Assembly (NCBI GenBank): GCA_051657715.1
Contig: JBOFLF010000015.1
Location: forward strand, 30,590 to 94,589
Length of the DNA: 64,000 nt
Origin: JBOFBH01 sp051657715
Lineage (GTDB): Bacteria; Actinomycetota; Actinomycetes; Actinomycetales; Angustibacteraceae
Direction of reading: 5' to 3'
The notes below the pieces were generated by a model that was given only the letters and a program-made list of their open reading frames with translations, was not told the DNA's origin and made no database searches. Both the position numbers and the translations under genes were made by a program. This document shows positions 32,411 to 41,688 of this stretch, in pieces. Numbering within the stretch: the first letter of the stretch is position 1; every line of letters begins with the position of its first letter.

Positions 32411-32944
32411 TCAACCGGAACCCGTGCCCGACCGTCCTGCCTCATCGGCCCGAGGCTGAGCAACACGCTCTTGGGCGGTGCGCTGGCTGGCGGCCACCCG
32501 CTCGACCTCGCGGGCCATCCGCGCCAGGACCCTGGAGAACACCACTTTCCCGATCACCCGGCTCGCTGTTCGGGCGCCTGGCAGGCGCCGAATCCCCACG
32601 ATCTCGGCCCGCTCGACCCACTCGACGGTGCACTGGCCGCCGTGAGCGGTGACGTCGAAGGTTGCCTCGCCGAGCACCACCCGGCCACGCTTGACCACCG
32701 TGCACCGGCCGGCCCGGTCCTGCCGCGGCGGTCGCCACTCGGTGACCGTCATCGGGTCGTCGAACCCGATCGGTCCGAGGCCGGTACGGGCGACGAACGT
32801 CGTCCCGACCCCACCCGGCCCCGGCGAGGTGACCTGGACCGTGGTGAGCGCCACCCACCGTCCATGTGCCGGCCAGTCCGTAAGGGCACGCCAGACCAGA
32901 TCGACAGGTGCCTGCACATCCCGCCTGATCGAGAACGTCGCCAC
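32411..32944 (-). CDS. SRPBCC (polyketide cyclase/dehydrase-like) family protein
   Basis: This 177-residue protein starts at GTG 32944, four bases after the stop of the upstream DivIVA-like gene. The opening F-S-I-R-R-D-V-Q-A-P-V-D-L-V-W-R-A-L-T-D-W-P-A-H and the long amphipathic C-terminal helix (A-R-E-V-E-R-V-A-A-S-Q-R) are typical of the START/Bet v1 (SRPBCC) fold, which holds hydrophobic ligands. No specific ligand or enzymatic role is evident. It sits in an operon between the DivIVA-like gene and tag. Confidence 0.8.
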   Translation of the reverse strand: MATFSIRRDVQAPVDLVWRALTDWPAHGRWVALTTVQVTSPGPGGVGTTFVARTGLGPIGFDDPMTVTEWRPPRQDRAGRCTVVKRGRVVLGEATFDVTAHGGQCTVEWVERAEIVGIRRLPGARTASRVIGKVVFSRVLARMAREVERVAASQRTAQERVAQPRADEAGRSGTGSG

Positions 32945-32948
32945 CGTG

Positions 32949-33335
32949 TCAGCCCGTCGCACCTGGTGCAGGACTCCCCTGGGCGGTCGTGGAGCCACCC
33001 TGCTGGCGCAGCCGCTGCAGCTGTGCGTCCTGCTCGGCCAACTGCGCGTCCTGCTCGGCGAGCCGCAGATCGCGCTCGGCCACCTCGGCGCGGCGATCAG
33101 CGAGCTCGGTCGCGAACCTGGTCAGCACCTCGTCCACCTCGTCCATCCGGTAGCCGCGGAAGGCCAGCGAGAACCGAACCTCGTCGATGTCGCGTGGGAG
33201 CAGGTCGGTGCTGGGCAGCGGGCTGCTCGGGGTGGACGGCGGAGCGTCGTCTAGCCCCACCCGGATGACGCCCGCGGCGACCACCCCAACCCCGGCGATC
33301 ACGGCCAGCACGACGAGAACCTGCAGCAGACTCAC
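32949..33335 (-). CDS. Membrane-anchored DivIVA-domain protein
   Basis: This 128-residue protein has one N-terminal transmembrane helix (V-L-V-V-L-A-V-I-A-G-V-G-V-V-A-A-G-V), a short Pro-rich linker, then a DivIVA-type motif I-D-E-V-R-F-S-L-A-F-R-G-Y-R-M-D-E-V-D-E-V-L (about 50-72). A coiled coil with two A-E-Q-D-A-Q-L heptad-like repeats follows. The same small protein precedes tagA in M. tuberculosis (Rv1209). DivIVA-like modules recognise curved membrane at poles or septa, but this protein's role is unknown. It is the first gene of the operon continuing to the PIG-V-like gene. Confidence 0.82.
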   Translation of the reverse strand: MSLLQVLVVLAVIAGVGVVAAGVIRVGLDDAPPSTPSSPLPSTDLLPRDIDEVRFSLAFRGYRMDEVDEVLTRFATELADRRAEVAERDLRLAEQDAQLAEQDAQLQRLRQQGGSTTAQGSPAPGATG

Positions 33336-33463
33336 CAGATCATGGTGTCACGAGCCGTAGCCGTCCCGGCATCCCCTGGGACGTCACCGGGCAGTCAGCG
33401 GCGGTCACTTCATCGAAGGCCGCGTCGATGATCCAGCCCGGCGCGACTGGTCCTGCTGACCGA

Positions 33464-33475
33464 TAATGTGATCAG
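33464..33475 (+). promoter_or_regulatory. Leaderless -10 of the 33476 membrane-protein gene
   Basis: TAATGT (33464-33469), six bases (GATCAG), then the GTG start at 33476. No ribosome-binding site is present, in agreement with a leaderless transcript. Confidence 0.4.
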
Positions 33476-33901
33476 GTGAGCGAGCATTCGACCCCGGAGC
33501 CATACCCGAGACCACGGCCCCATGCGCCAGAGCCCCTGGCGCCGGCAGCCACGCTGGTGAGTATCGGCGACATCGTGTGCACGCAGCACGAGGTCATTAC
33601 CCCGAGCGGGCGATACCCGATCGGCCGGGTCGTCTGGACGTTCACCGACATGTCGCGCACGTCGAGGACCATCCCGACGTGGGCGGTCGTGTGCGCCGTC
33701 ATCTTCTTCTTCTTCTGTCTTCTCGGGCTGCTCTTCCTGCTGGCCAAGGAGGAGCGGACCGAGGGCTGGGTCCAGGTGGTGGTCCAGGGCGACGGCTTCC
33801 TGCATACGGTGCAGCTCCCGGTTTCGTCGCTCTCCCAGGTCGTGGACTACAACGCCCGGGTCACCTACGCCCGATCGTTGTCGGCCGCGGCCTCCGGTTG
33901 A
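33476..33901 (+). CDS. Single-pass membrane protein of unknown function
   Basis: This 141-residue protein has a Pro-rich N-terminus, one hydrophobic segment (about residues 68-89, W-A-V-V-C-A-V-I-F-F-F-F-C-L-L-G-L-L-F-L-L) and a C-terminal beta-rich tail (W-V-Q-V-V-V-Q-G-D-G-F-L-H-T-V). The strand-rich halves on each side of the helix and the V-S-I-G-D-I-V-C-T-Q-H-E-V-I-T-P-S-G motif recall actinobacterial hypothetical membrane proteins without an assigned role. Start GTG 33476 fits a leaderless promoter. Confidence 0.65.
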   Translation: MSEHSTPEPYPRPRPHAPEPLAPAATLVSIGDIVCTQHEVITPSGRYPIGRVVWTFTDMSRTSRTIPTWAVVCAVIFFFFCLLGLLFLLAKEERTEGWVQVVVQGDGFLHTVQLPVSSLSQVVDYNARVTYARSLSAAASG

Positions 33902-33978
33902 CCGGAACGTCATGACCTGCCGAAGGACCACAGCCTGCCGAAAGGTAGCCCGCCGAACATCGCCGAGCGGGCAGGAGC

Positions 33979-34797
33979 CTACGTGCCATCGCTCGGCGGG
34001 CTCGATGGAGCACCGCCGTTCGCCGCGACCACGGCGGCGACGGCCTCGGCCGGGTCGTCGGTGAGGGTCAGCAGGTCGACGTCGGCCGGGCCGATGGTGT
34101 GGGCACCGAGCGGACCTGCGTGCAACCAGTCGAGCAGACCGCCCCAGAACGAGGTGCCGAGCAGAACGATCGGGAACGAGGTCACCTTGCGGGTCTGCAC
34201 CAGGGTGAGCGCCTCGAACAGCTCGTCCAGCGTCCCGTACCCACCGGGCAGCACGATGAAACCCTCGGCGTACTTGACGAACATCGTCTTGCGCGCGAAG
34301 AAGTAGCGGAAGTTCACCGCGAGGTCGACGTACTCGTTGATGCCCTGCTCGAACGGCAGCTCGATGCCGAGCCCGACGCTCACCCCGCCGGCCTCCAGGG
34401 CTCCTTTATTGGCGGCTTCCATCGCTCCCGGCCCCCCGCCGGTGATGACCGCGTACCCGGCTTCGGCGAGCAACCGGCCCACCTGGACGCCCATCGCGTA
34501 CGCCGGGTCGTCCGGTCGGGTGCGGGCGGAGCCGAACACGCTGACCGCTCGACCCACCTCGGCGAGCGCCCCGAAGCCCTCGACGAACTCGCTCTGGATC
34601 CGCAAGACCCGCCACGGGTCGGTGTGCACCCAGTCGGTGGGACCGCGGGTGTCCAGCAGGCGCTGGTCGGTGGTGCTGCCGGGCACCAGGTCCCGCCGCA
34701 GGGTGACCGGCCCCTGCTGATGACCGGGGCCAGGGTGGACGGCGGGATCCGCTGCGGGTTCCAGCACCGGATCAGGTGTCGGGTCGGGCATCGTCAT
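33979..34797 (-). CDS. LOG-family (TIGR00730) Rossmann protein, cytokinin-riboside phosphoribohydrolase-like
   Basis: This 272-residue protein carries the LOG/lysine-decarboxylase-like motifs G-G-G-P-G-A-M-E-A-A-N-K-G-A (about 110-123) and P-G-G-Y-G-T-L-D-E (about 180-188), which form the nucleotide monophosphate site. LOG proteins cleave cytokinin riboside monophosphates; the M. tuberculosis relative Rv1205 does so. The first 55-60 residues are a variable extension rich in D-P. The gene occupies the position expected from the mycobacterial order, close to dapD. Confidence 0.88.
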   Translation of the reverse strand: MTMPDPTPDPVLEPAADPAVHPGPGHQQGPVTLRRDLVPGSTTDQRLLDTRGPTDWVHTDPWRVLRIQSEFVEGFGALAEVGRAVSVFGSARTRPDDPAYAMGVQVGRLLAEAGYAVITGGGPGAMEAANKGALEAGGVSVGLGIELPFEQGINEYVDLAVNFRYFFARKTMFVKYAEGFIVLPGGYGTLDELFEALTLVQTRKVTSFPIVLLGTSFWGGLLDWLHAGPLGAHTIGPADVDLLTLTDDPAEAVAAVVAANGGAPSSPPSDGT

Positions 34798-34916
34798 GAA
34801 CCCGACCGTAGCCGGGTGGCCGCCGTCGGGTAGCTGACCCCGCGGCTCGGCAGCAAGACCGCGGCCATCCCCGGGAGATACGGCCGTGCCTGCAGGACAC
34901 CGTCAGGGCTCTTCTC

Positions 34917-34929
34917 TACAGTCGCCGGC
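34917..34929 (+). promoter_or_regulatory. Candidate leaderless -10 of the DNA methyltransferase
   Basis: TACAGT (34917-34922) lies seven bases before the ATG at 34930, and no ribosome-binding site is present. Confidence 0.35.
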
Positions 34930-35853
34930 ATGAGCGTGCACGCCGTCCCGTCGACCGGGTTCCCCGTCCCGCACGAGCCGGACGCGGCGCTGGCACGGCT
35001 GCTCGAGGACGGCGTCACCCTCGGCGACAGCTCCGAGTGGCTACCCCGACTGCCCGCGGGCGGCGTCGACCTGTTCTTCACCTCACCCCCCTACGCCGAT
35101 GCCCGGGCTTACTCCCGGATCCACCCCGACCGCTACGTGGAGTGGTTCCTGCCGTTCACGCAGGCCATGCTCGAGAGCACCTGCGACACCGGGTCGATGG
35201 TCGTCAACATCAAGAACCGGGTCGCCAAGGGCGGGCCGCTCAAGGGGCAGCGGCACCCCTACGTCTACGAGCTGGTGCTGGCTCTACAACGCCAGGGGTG
35301 GCGGTGGCTGGAGACCTACACCTGGGCCAAGCCCAACGCCGTCCCCGGGCGGTTCGGACCTCGCACCAAGGACTCGTTCGAGTACGTCTACCACTTCGCC
35401 AAGGGCACTCACCCGTACTTCGACGTGGACGCCGTCCGCGTTCCATACCGGACCCCGGACGAGGAGATCCAGCGCCGCCGGCAGGACGCGAACGGTCGCC
35501 GCACCACCGAGGCCGGCTTCGGCCGGGACCGGACGACCACGTACAACCGGGGGGGTGCCGACCCCGGCAATGTCATCTCGGTGCCGCAGACCTACAACCA
35601 GCACTACGGCGTCGCCCACACCGCGGCGATGCCCGAGGGGTTGGCCGGGTTCTTCGTCCGGGCGGCCTGCCCGGTCGGCGGCGTGGTCATCGACCCCTTC
35701 GCCGGCAGCGGAACCACCAGCGTGGTCGCACGTCGCTGCGGGCGGCGGGCCGGCGGACTGGAGATCCACGAAGAGTTCGTCACCGAGGCGAGACGCCGGC
35801 TTGACGCCGGTGTCGCCGAGGACGAGCCAGGGGTCCTCACCTGTGCTCTCTGA
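34930..35853 (+). CDS. Site-specific DNA methyltransferase (beta-class, N4/N6)
   Basis: This 307-residue amino-methyltransferase has the catalytic motif IV first (D-L-F-F-T-S-P-P-Y near residue 50) and the SAM-binding motif I last (D-P-F-A-G-S-G-T-T near 252), the beta-class order. An S-P-P-Y motif favours N4-cytosine methylation over N6-adenine, but this is not conclusive. The target-recognition region lies between (about 160-230, Arg-rich). The stop overlaps the next gene, which is frameshifted, by 11 bases. It lies between otherwise conserved housekeeping genes (LOG and dapD), so it is likely an insertion. It could be part of a restriction-modification pair or an orphan. Confidence 0.88.
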   Translation: MSVHAVPSTGFPVPHEPDAALARLLEDGVTLGDSSEWLPRLPAGGVDLFFTSPPYADARAYSRIHPDRYVEWFLPFTQAMLESTCDTGSMVVNIKNRVAKGGPLKGQRHPYVYELVLALQRQGWRWLETYTWAKPNAVPGRFGPRTKDSFEYVYHFAKGTHPYFDVDAVRVPYRTPDEEIQRRRQDANGRRTTEAGFGRDRTTTYNRGGADPGNVISVPQTYNQHYGVAHTAAMPEGLAGFFVRAACPVGGVVIDPFAGSGTTSVVARRCGRRAGGLEIHEEFVTEARRRLDAGVAEDEPGVLTCAL

Positions 35854-36523
35854 GTCCCAAAAAGTGCTCCTGGCAACCGCGACCGCCACCGCGGACCCCA
35901 CCCGGCGGCGGCAGGCAGCCGCTCTGGCTCGCGCTGCAGATCCTGACACCGACGACGCCCGCCGCCTGCTCGCACGCAGCTTCCTCGACGTCATCGCACC
36001 GTCTTTCCACCTCATCCCGCGTGGCAGCGCGATGGCCAGCGAAGGCGATTTCCAGGTGGCCTACCGGGCGCTCGACGAGGCCACCGAGCACTTCACCCGG
36101 GTCGACTATCGACCGGCAGGTGCTGGCAGTGCCCGAAGACGCGGCACCGCACTTCCACTCCAAGCTCGACCACGCCGACGCCCGCGACGGGTGGGCCAGC
36201 GTCCAGCTGGCCGCCAGCCATGGTGTCCCGTACTCCGCTCTGCTTTACCAGCGCTACGTCGGCGGCGCCTGGCGGCAGGTGCAGGACGCCTACTCGGAGG
36301 TCAAAGGCGACAACGTGCTCGAGCTGCCCTTGGAGCGGCTGCTTCGGCTCGAGGGGATCCCCCCACCGGCGAAAGCCCCAGCGCCTTGCTGGACGTCGTC
36401 CTGGCCACCGACGGGCGGACCTACTCGCTGTCGACGCTCGGCCACCTCGTGGCCGTCCCCGAGATCGCCGCCTTGCGGGGCACGCGTCCGCACGCCGAAC
36501 CTGGGCTGCACACCGAGCGCTGA
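35843..36523 (+). pseudogene. Frameshifted gene coupled to the methyltransferase; possible decayed restriction enzyme
   Basis: GTG 35843 overlaps the methyltransferase stop. The protein reads well (S-E-S-Q-K-V-L-L-A, then F-H-L-I-P-R-G-S-A-M) to F-T-R-V-D-Y near 36109. It continues convincingly only in the +1 frame (R-Q-V-L-A-V-P-E-D-A-A-P-H-F-H through L-E-L-P-L-E-R-L-L) and returns to the original frame after a run of six C at 36359-36364 (A-L-L-D-V-V-L-A-T-D-G-R-T-Y) to a TGA. One extra base near 36110 and one missing C would restore a single product of about 227 residues. Position and coupling suggest a type II restriction endonuclease. An E-V-K triad near S-E-V-K-G-D-N could be a PD-(D/E)xK remnant, but that is weak. 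Sequencing error cannot be excluded. Confidence 0.6.
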
Positions 36524-36605
36524 CGATGAGCGGTCTGCTCAGCGACCGGCGGTCACTCGCAGCCGGTCGGCGACTGCGCCGTCAACCTCGGTCATGACTG
36601 CGCCG

Positions 36606-36617
36606 TAGGCTTTGGGC
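36606..36617 (+). promoter_or_regulatory. Leaderless -10 promoter of dapD
   Basis: TAGGCT (36606-36611), six bases (TTGGGC), then ATG 36618. Same geometry as at mrp and both vapB genes. Confidence 0.45.
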
Positions 36618-37580
36618 ATGACCTCGACGCGTTCGGCCTGGGGCCTGGGTCTGGCCACCACCGCATCCGACGGAGCCGTGCTGGACACCTGGTACCCGTC
36701 ACCGGCGCTCGGCCAGGACCCGACCGGAGGCCAGCCGTTCGCCGTCCCTGCTGAGCTGGCCGCGTTGGAGCGCCACGACACCGCGCGGGGCGTGCGGCTC
36801 GCGGTGGTGCGCACCGAGATCGACCTGGACGTGCCACCGGCCGACGTCCCCGACGCCTACCTGCGGCTGCACCTGCTCTCCCACCGGCTGGTCGCACCCC
36901 ACCGCCTCGACCTGACCGGCATCTTCGGGGTGCTGGCGAACGTGGTGTGGACCAGCGCCGGGCCGTGTGCTGTCGAAGGTTTCGAGACCACCCGGGCCAG
37001 GCTCATGACGCAGGGCCGGGTCACGGTGTACAGCGTCGACAAGTTTCCGCGGATGACCGACTACGTCGTCCCGTCCGGAGTGCGGATCGCTGACGCGGAC
37101 CGGGTGCGGCTCGGCGCCCACCTCGCCCCTGGCACCACCGTGATGCACGAGGGTTTCGTCAACTTCAACGCCGGCACGCTCGGCACGTCGATGGTGGAGG
37201 GGCGGATCGTGGCCGGCGTCGTCGTCGGTGACGGGACGGACGTGGGGGGCGGCGCGTCGATCATCGGCACCTTGAGCGGCGGCGGGAAGGACGTCGTGTC
37301 GATCGGCCGCCGCTGCCTGCTCGGCGCCAACTCCGGGATTGGGATCAGCCTCGGTGACGACTGCGTGGTGGAGGCCGGCCTGTACGTGACCGCCGGCACC
37401 AAAGTGACCCTCATCGACGACGTCCCGGACGGCCCGAGCGCGGGCGCCACCGTCAAGGCGCGGGAGCTGTCCGGAGGGGCGAACATGTTGCTGCGCCGCA
37501 ACTCCACGACCGGCCGCGTCGAGATGGTCGCCCGGCCGGGAGCCACTGTCGCGCTCAACGCAGCCCTGCACGCGAACTAG
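36618..37580 (+). CDS. dapD: Tetrahydrodipicolinate N-succinyltransferase
   Basis: This 320-residue protein is the long actinobacterial form. It has an N-terminal alpha/beta domain and a C-terminal left-handed beta helix of hexapeptide repeats (I-A-D-A-D-R-V-R-L-G-A-H-L-A-P-G-T-T-V through V-V-E-A-G-L-Y-V-T-A-G), with the active-site-type sequence M-H-E-G-F-V-N-F-N-A-G-T-L-G. It transfers succinyl from succinyl-CoA to tetrahydrodipicolinate in the lysine and meso-diaminopimelate pathway. The M. tuberculosis counterpart is Rv1201c. ATG 36618 (MTSTRSAWG) matches known family starts; the TTG two codons before is ignored. The desuccinylase dapE, adjacent in mycobacteria, is not in this window. 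Confidence 0.94.
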   Translation: MTSTRSAWGLGLATTASDGAVLDTWYPSPALGQDPTGGQPFAVPAELAALERHDTARGVRLAVVRTEIDLDVPPADVPDAYLRLHLLSHRLVAPHRLDLTGIFGVLANVVWTSAGPCAVEGFETTRARLMTQGRVTVYSVDKFPRMTDYVVPSGVRIADADRVRLGAHLAPGTTVMHEGFVNFNAGTLGTSMVEGRIVAGVVVGDGTDVGGGASIIGTLSGGGKDVVSIGRRCLLGANSGIGISLGDDCVVEAGLYVTAGTKVTLIDDVPDGPSAGATVKARELSGGANMLLRRNSTTGRVEMVARPGATVALNAALHAN

Positions 37581-37616
37581 CCGTGACGACCACCAGACGA
37601 CGATGACCGGCAGACG

Positions 37617-38510
37617 ATGACCGGCAAACGCAGCCGGGCGGTGCGGACCACCGCGATCGCCGGTTCGGTCATCGCCGTGGGAACCGCCGGGGTATGGGGG
37701 GTAGCCCAGGTGCTCGACGGGGTGGAACGGCCGTGGCGACGTGGGGCCTCGTGCGAGGCGACCGCGGACGGCGCCACGTTCGCGGTCAGCCCGGCTCAGA
37801 TGGCGAACGTGGCCACCATCGTCGGGATCGCCGAGCGTCGCCGCCTGCCCGCCCGGGCGGCGACGATCGCACTGGCCACCGCCCGTCAGGAGTCCAAGTT
37901 CGTCAACCTCGACTACGGGGACCGGGATTCCCTCGGGTTGTTCCAACAACGCCCATCACAAGGCTGGGGTGATCCCGACCAGCTGATGGACCCGGTGTAC
38001 TCCACCAACGCGTTCTACGACGCCCTGGTCAAGATCGACGACTACCGCAGCCGGGAGGTCACCGACGTCGCGCAGCAGGTGCAGCGCTCGGCCTTCCCGC
38101 AGGCGTACGCCGACCACGAGGCGGAGGGCCGGGTATACGCGTCCGCGTTGTCGGGCAACTCCCCCGCCGCGCTGACCTGCCGGATCGACGAGGACTCCCG
38201 GCCCTCCGGCAAGGTCGGCGTCCAGCCCTATCTGTGGGCGCTGGGCCGGGAGCAGGCCAGGGTCCCGACCCAGCGGATGCCCGACGTCGCCGGGGTCCGG
38301 CTCGCGGCGGGCAGCCGCCGGTCGGCGTGGTCCTTGGCGCACTGGTCGGTCGCCAGCGCGGGACGGCTGGGGGTGGCGCGGGTGGTCGTGGACGGCCGGG
38401 TCTGGGACCGGTCCGACCCGGACGCCGGCTGGGCACAGTCGGCGTCGCCCGCCTCGACCAGCACCGAGGTCGTCGTGCTCTTCCAGAGCGCCACGACCTC
38501 AACGTCCTGA
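37617..38510 (+). CDS. Membrane-anchored protein with lytic-transglycosylase-like domain
   Basis: This 297-residue protein has an N-terminal membrane anchor or signal (A-I-A-G-S-V-I-A-V-G-T-A-G-V-W-G-V). It then has an extracytoplasmic domain with A-T-A-R-Q-E-S-K-F-V-N-L-D-Y-G-D-R-D-S-L-G-L-F-Q-Q-R-P-S-Q-G-W-G (about residues 87-118), which resembles the E-S and G-L-F-Q/M-Q blocks of lysozyme-like transglycosylases; the glutamate of Q-E-S would be catalytic. Homologues are often vaguely annotated. A cell-wall role is inferred. It starts 37 bases after dapD, so it may share its transcript. Confidence 0.65.
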   Translation: MTGKRSRAVRTTAIAGSVIAVGTAGVWGVAQVLDGVERPWRRGASCEATADGATFAVSPAQMANVATIVGIAERRRLPARAATIALATARQESKFVNLDYGDRDSLGLFQQRPSQGWGDPDQLMDPVYSTNAFYDALVKIDDYRSREVTDVAQQVQRSAFPQAYADHEAEGRVYASALSGNSPAALTCRIDEDSRPSGKVGVQPYLWALGREQARVPTQRMPDVAGVRLAAGSRRSAWSLAHWSVASAGRLGVARVVVDGRVWDRSDPDAGWAQSASPASTSTEVVVLFQSATTSTS

Positions 38511-38555
38511 CACCACAACCCTGGCCACCGGCCTCACGACAGACATACCAGCGCT

Positions 38556-38587
38556 TGACCGCCGTCAGCCGCTCGCCTGAGCGGTCA
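38556..38587. terminator. Possible stem-loop between convergent transglycosylase-like gene and gltA
   Basis: TGACCGC (38556-38562) pairs with GCGGTCA (38581-38587) in the 85-base convergent gap. The stem is short with an 18-base loop, so termination function is uncertain. Confidence 0.3.
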
Positions 38588-38595
38588 GGCCGACC

Positions 38596-39888
<1,293 letters not shown>

Positions 39889-40042
39889 GTCGCTGCTCCC
39901 TCGTGTCTGTGGTCGCCGGTCGCCGGTCGAGCCGTCGGCAACGGACTCCACAGTGGCAACCAGCCAGGCGCTCATAGCGGCCGGATCTGATTCTGACGCT
40001 ACCTGGCTGCTTGCAGCCGCTACCAACCGCCTCCCGGTTCGG

Positions 40043-41284
40043 TCAGTTGCGTTCGGTCAGTCGTGCCCAGCGGCTGCTCACCTGGGCGATCCGGTCGTCC
40101 GTGGCAGTGAGGGCGACGCGCACGTGCCGAGCACCAGCCGGGCCGTAAAACGTGCCGGGAGCGACCAGGACGCCGCACTCAGCCATCGCGGCCACGGTGT
40201 CGGCGGCGGGCTCGCCGCGAGTTGCCCACAGGTAGAGCCCCGCATCCGAGTGGTCGATGGTGAACCCACCGCTCTTCAAGGCTTCCAGCAAAACCTGGCG
40301 GCGACGCCGGTAACGCTCCCGCTGCGCCACCACGTGATCGTCGTCACCGAGCGCGGCGAGCATGGCCCGCTGCACCGGCCAGGGCATCAGCATCCCGGTG
40401 TGCCGCCGGACCGCCAGGATGCGCTGGACCAGCGCCGGGTCCCCGGCGATGAACGCCGCCCGGTACCCCGCCATGCTCGACTGCTTAGACAATGAGTACA
40501 CGGCCAGCAGGCCCTCGTGGGACCCCCCGCAGACCCGCGGGTCCAGGATGCTCGGCACCGTGCTGGGACCGTTCTTCACTGCACCGTGATGCGTTTTCAC
40601 AGCACCGTGGCGCGTTTTCACAGCACCGTGGTGCGGCGGTCGTCCATCGAGCGTCGCAGCGCCACCAGCTGGTGGTCGCCCGGCTACTGCGGCAACGCCG
40701 TCCCGCGGCCGCCAGTCCAACTCCGCGTAGCACTCGTCGCTGGCCACCACCGCGCCACGAGCCCGAGCCCACTCGACGACCTTCGCGAGGTGGTCGGCCC
40801 CCAGCACCCGGCCGGTCGGGTTGGCCGGCGAGTTCACCCACACCAGCCGGACCGGCGCTGGCCCGAGCTGGGTCGTCGCGTCAGCCGGCACCGGGGTGGC
40901 ACCGGCGATCCGGGCTCCGACGTCGTACGTCGGGTACGCCACCTCGGGATGCACCACCACGTCGCCGGCACCGAGCCCCAGCACCGTCGGCAGCCAGGCG
41001 ACCAGCTCCTTTGAGCCCACGGTCGGCAGCACCCCGTCCGGGTCGACTCCCAGGACACCACGGCGCCGGGCGAACCAGGCGGACACCGCCTCGCGCAGGT
41101 CCGCCGTTCCCCACGCCTGCGGATAGCCAGGCGCGTTCGCGGTGGCGCAGAGTGCCCGCCGGACGACGTCCGGGGTGGGGTCAAGGGGAGTACCGACGGA
41201 CAGGTCGATGATCCCGTCCGGGTGTGCGCGTGCCCGCTGGGACGCCTGCGCCAGCGAGTCCCAGGGGAAGTCTGGCAGGTGCAC
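40043..41284 (-). CDS. dapC: PLP aminotransferase, probable N-succinyldiaminopimelate aminotransferase
   Basis: This 413-residue fold-type I aminotransferase has V-N-S-P-A-N-P-T-G, D-E-C-Y-A-E-L (D183 contacts the PLP ring nitrogen) and the PLP lysine K267 in S-L-S-K-Q-S. It should convert succinyl-amino-ketopimelate to succinyl-diaminopimelate, consistent with dapD nearby; a related actinobacterial aminotransferase (Rv1178) also sits beside fdxC. Between D183 and K267 is an unusual insert of about 45 residues containing three H-G-A-V-K repeats. GTG 41284 starts two bases after the ferredoxin stop, so the two genes are translationally linked. Substrate specificity is inferred. Confidence 0.88.
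   Translation of the reverse strand: MHLPDFPWDSLAQASQRARAHPDGIIDLSVGTPLDPTPDVVRRALCATANAPGYPQAWGTADLREAVSAWFARRRGVLGVDPDGVLPTVGSKELVAWLPTVLGLGAGDVVVHPEVAYPTYDVGARIAGATPVPADATTQLGPAPVRLVWVNSPANPTGRVLGADHLAKVVEWARARGAVVASDECYAELDWRPRDGVAAVAGRPPAGGAATLDGRPPHHGAVKTRHGAVKTHHGAVKNGPSTVPSILDPRVCGGSHEGLLAVYSLSKQSSMAGYRAAFIAGDPALVQRILAVRRHTGMLMPWPVQRAMLAALGDDDHVVAQRERYRRRRQVLLEALKSGGFTIDHSDAGLYLWATRGEPAADTVAAMAECGVLVAPGTFYGPAGARHVRVALTATDDRIAQVSSRWARLTERN
40581..40636. repeat. 21-base tandem repeats inside the dapC-like gene
   Basis: GCACCGTG(A/G)(T/C)GCGTTTTCACA occurs at 40581-40601 and 40602-40622, followed by a partial third unit to 40636. On the coding strand it gives (H/R)-H-G-A-V-K-T repeats at about residues 217-235. 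The T-rich core (GTTTTCAC) is unlike the local base composition. Confidence 0.92.
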
Positions 41285-41286
41285 GC

Positions 41287-41613
41287 CTACTCGACGTGCT
41301 CCTGGGGAGGCAGCGCGGTGATCAGGGGGTGGTCCCGGGGGATCAACCCGAGCTTCGCCGCGCCACCGGGCGAGCCGAGGTCGTCGAAGAACTCCACGTT
41401 TGCGGTGTAGTAGTCCTTCCACTGGTCGGGGGTGTCGTCCTCGTAGTAGATGGCCTCGACCGGGCAGACCGGCTCGCAGGCACCGCAGTCCACGCACTCG
41501 TCAGGGTGGATATACAACGAGCGCTGGCCCTCGTAGATGCAGTCGACCGGGCACTCCTCGATGCAGGCCTTGTCCTTGAGGTCGACGCAGGGCTGTGCGA
41601 TGACGTAGGTCAC
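41287..41613 (-). CDS. fdxA: Ferredoxin (7Fe type, FdxC/FdxA)
   Basis: This 108-residue ferredoxin has two cluster regions: C-V-D-L-K-D-K-A-C-I-E-E-C-P-V-D-C, arranged for a [3Fe-4S] or variant cluster, and C-V-D-C-G-A-C-E-P-V-C-P, the classical [4Fe-4S] motif. A C-terminal extension is typical of actinobacterial 7Fe ferredoxins such as M. tuberculosis FdxC (Rv1177). It is a cytosolic low-potential electron carrier. GGAGGAGG lies before ATG 41613. Its close linkage to an aminotransferase gene is conserved though no functional tie is known. Confidence 0.95.
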   Translation of the reverse strand: MTYVIAQPCVDLKDKACIEECPVDCIYEGQRSLYIHPDECVDCGACEPVCPVEAIYYEDDTPDQWKDYYTANVEFFDDLGSPGGAAKLGLIPRDHPLITALPPQEHVE

Positions 41614-41688
41614 GTCCGGTCCTCCTCCGCGTTAGGTCTGTGCCTAGTATCGCGGACGGCATGGCCGCGAACACCGGGGAGGGTGCCG

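Noticed and set aside
41285..41497. 71-residue N-terminal extension of the DapC-like protein
   Set aside because: It is antisense-free but overlaps the ferredoxin coding sequence in another frame and has no aminotransferase homology; GTG 41284 fits.
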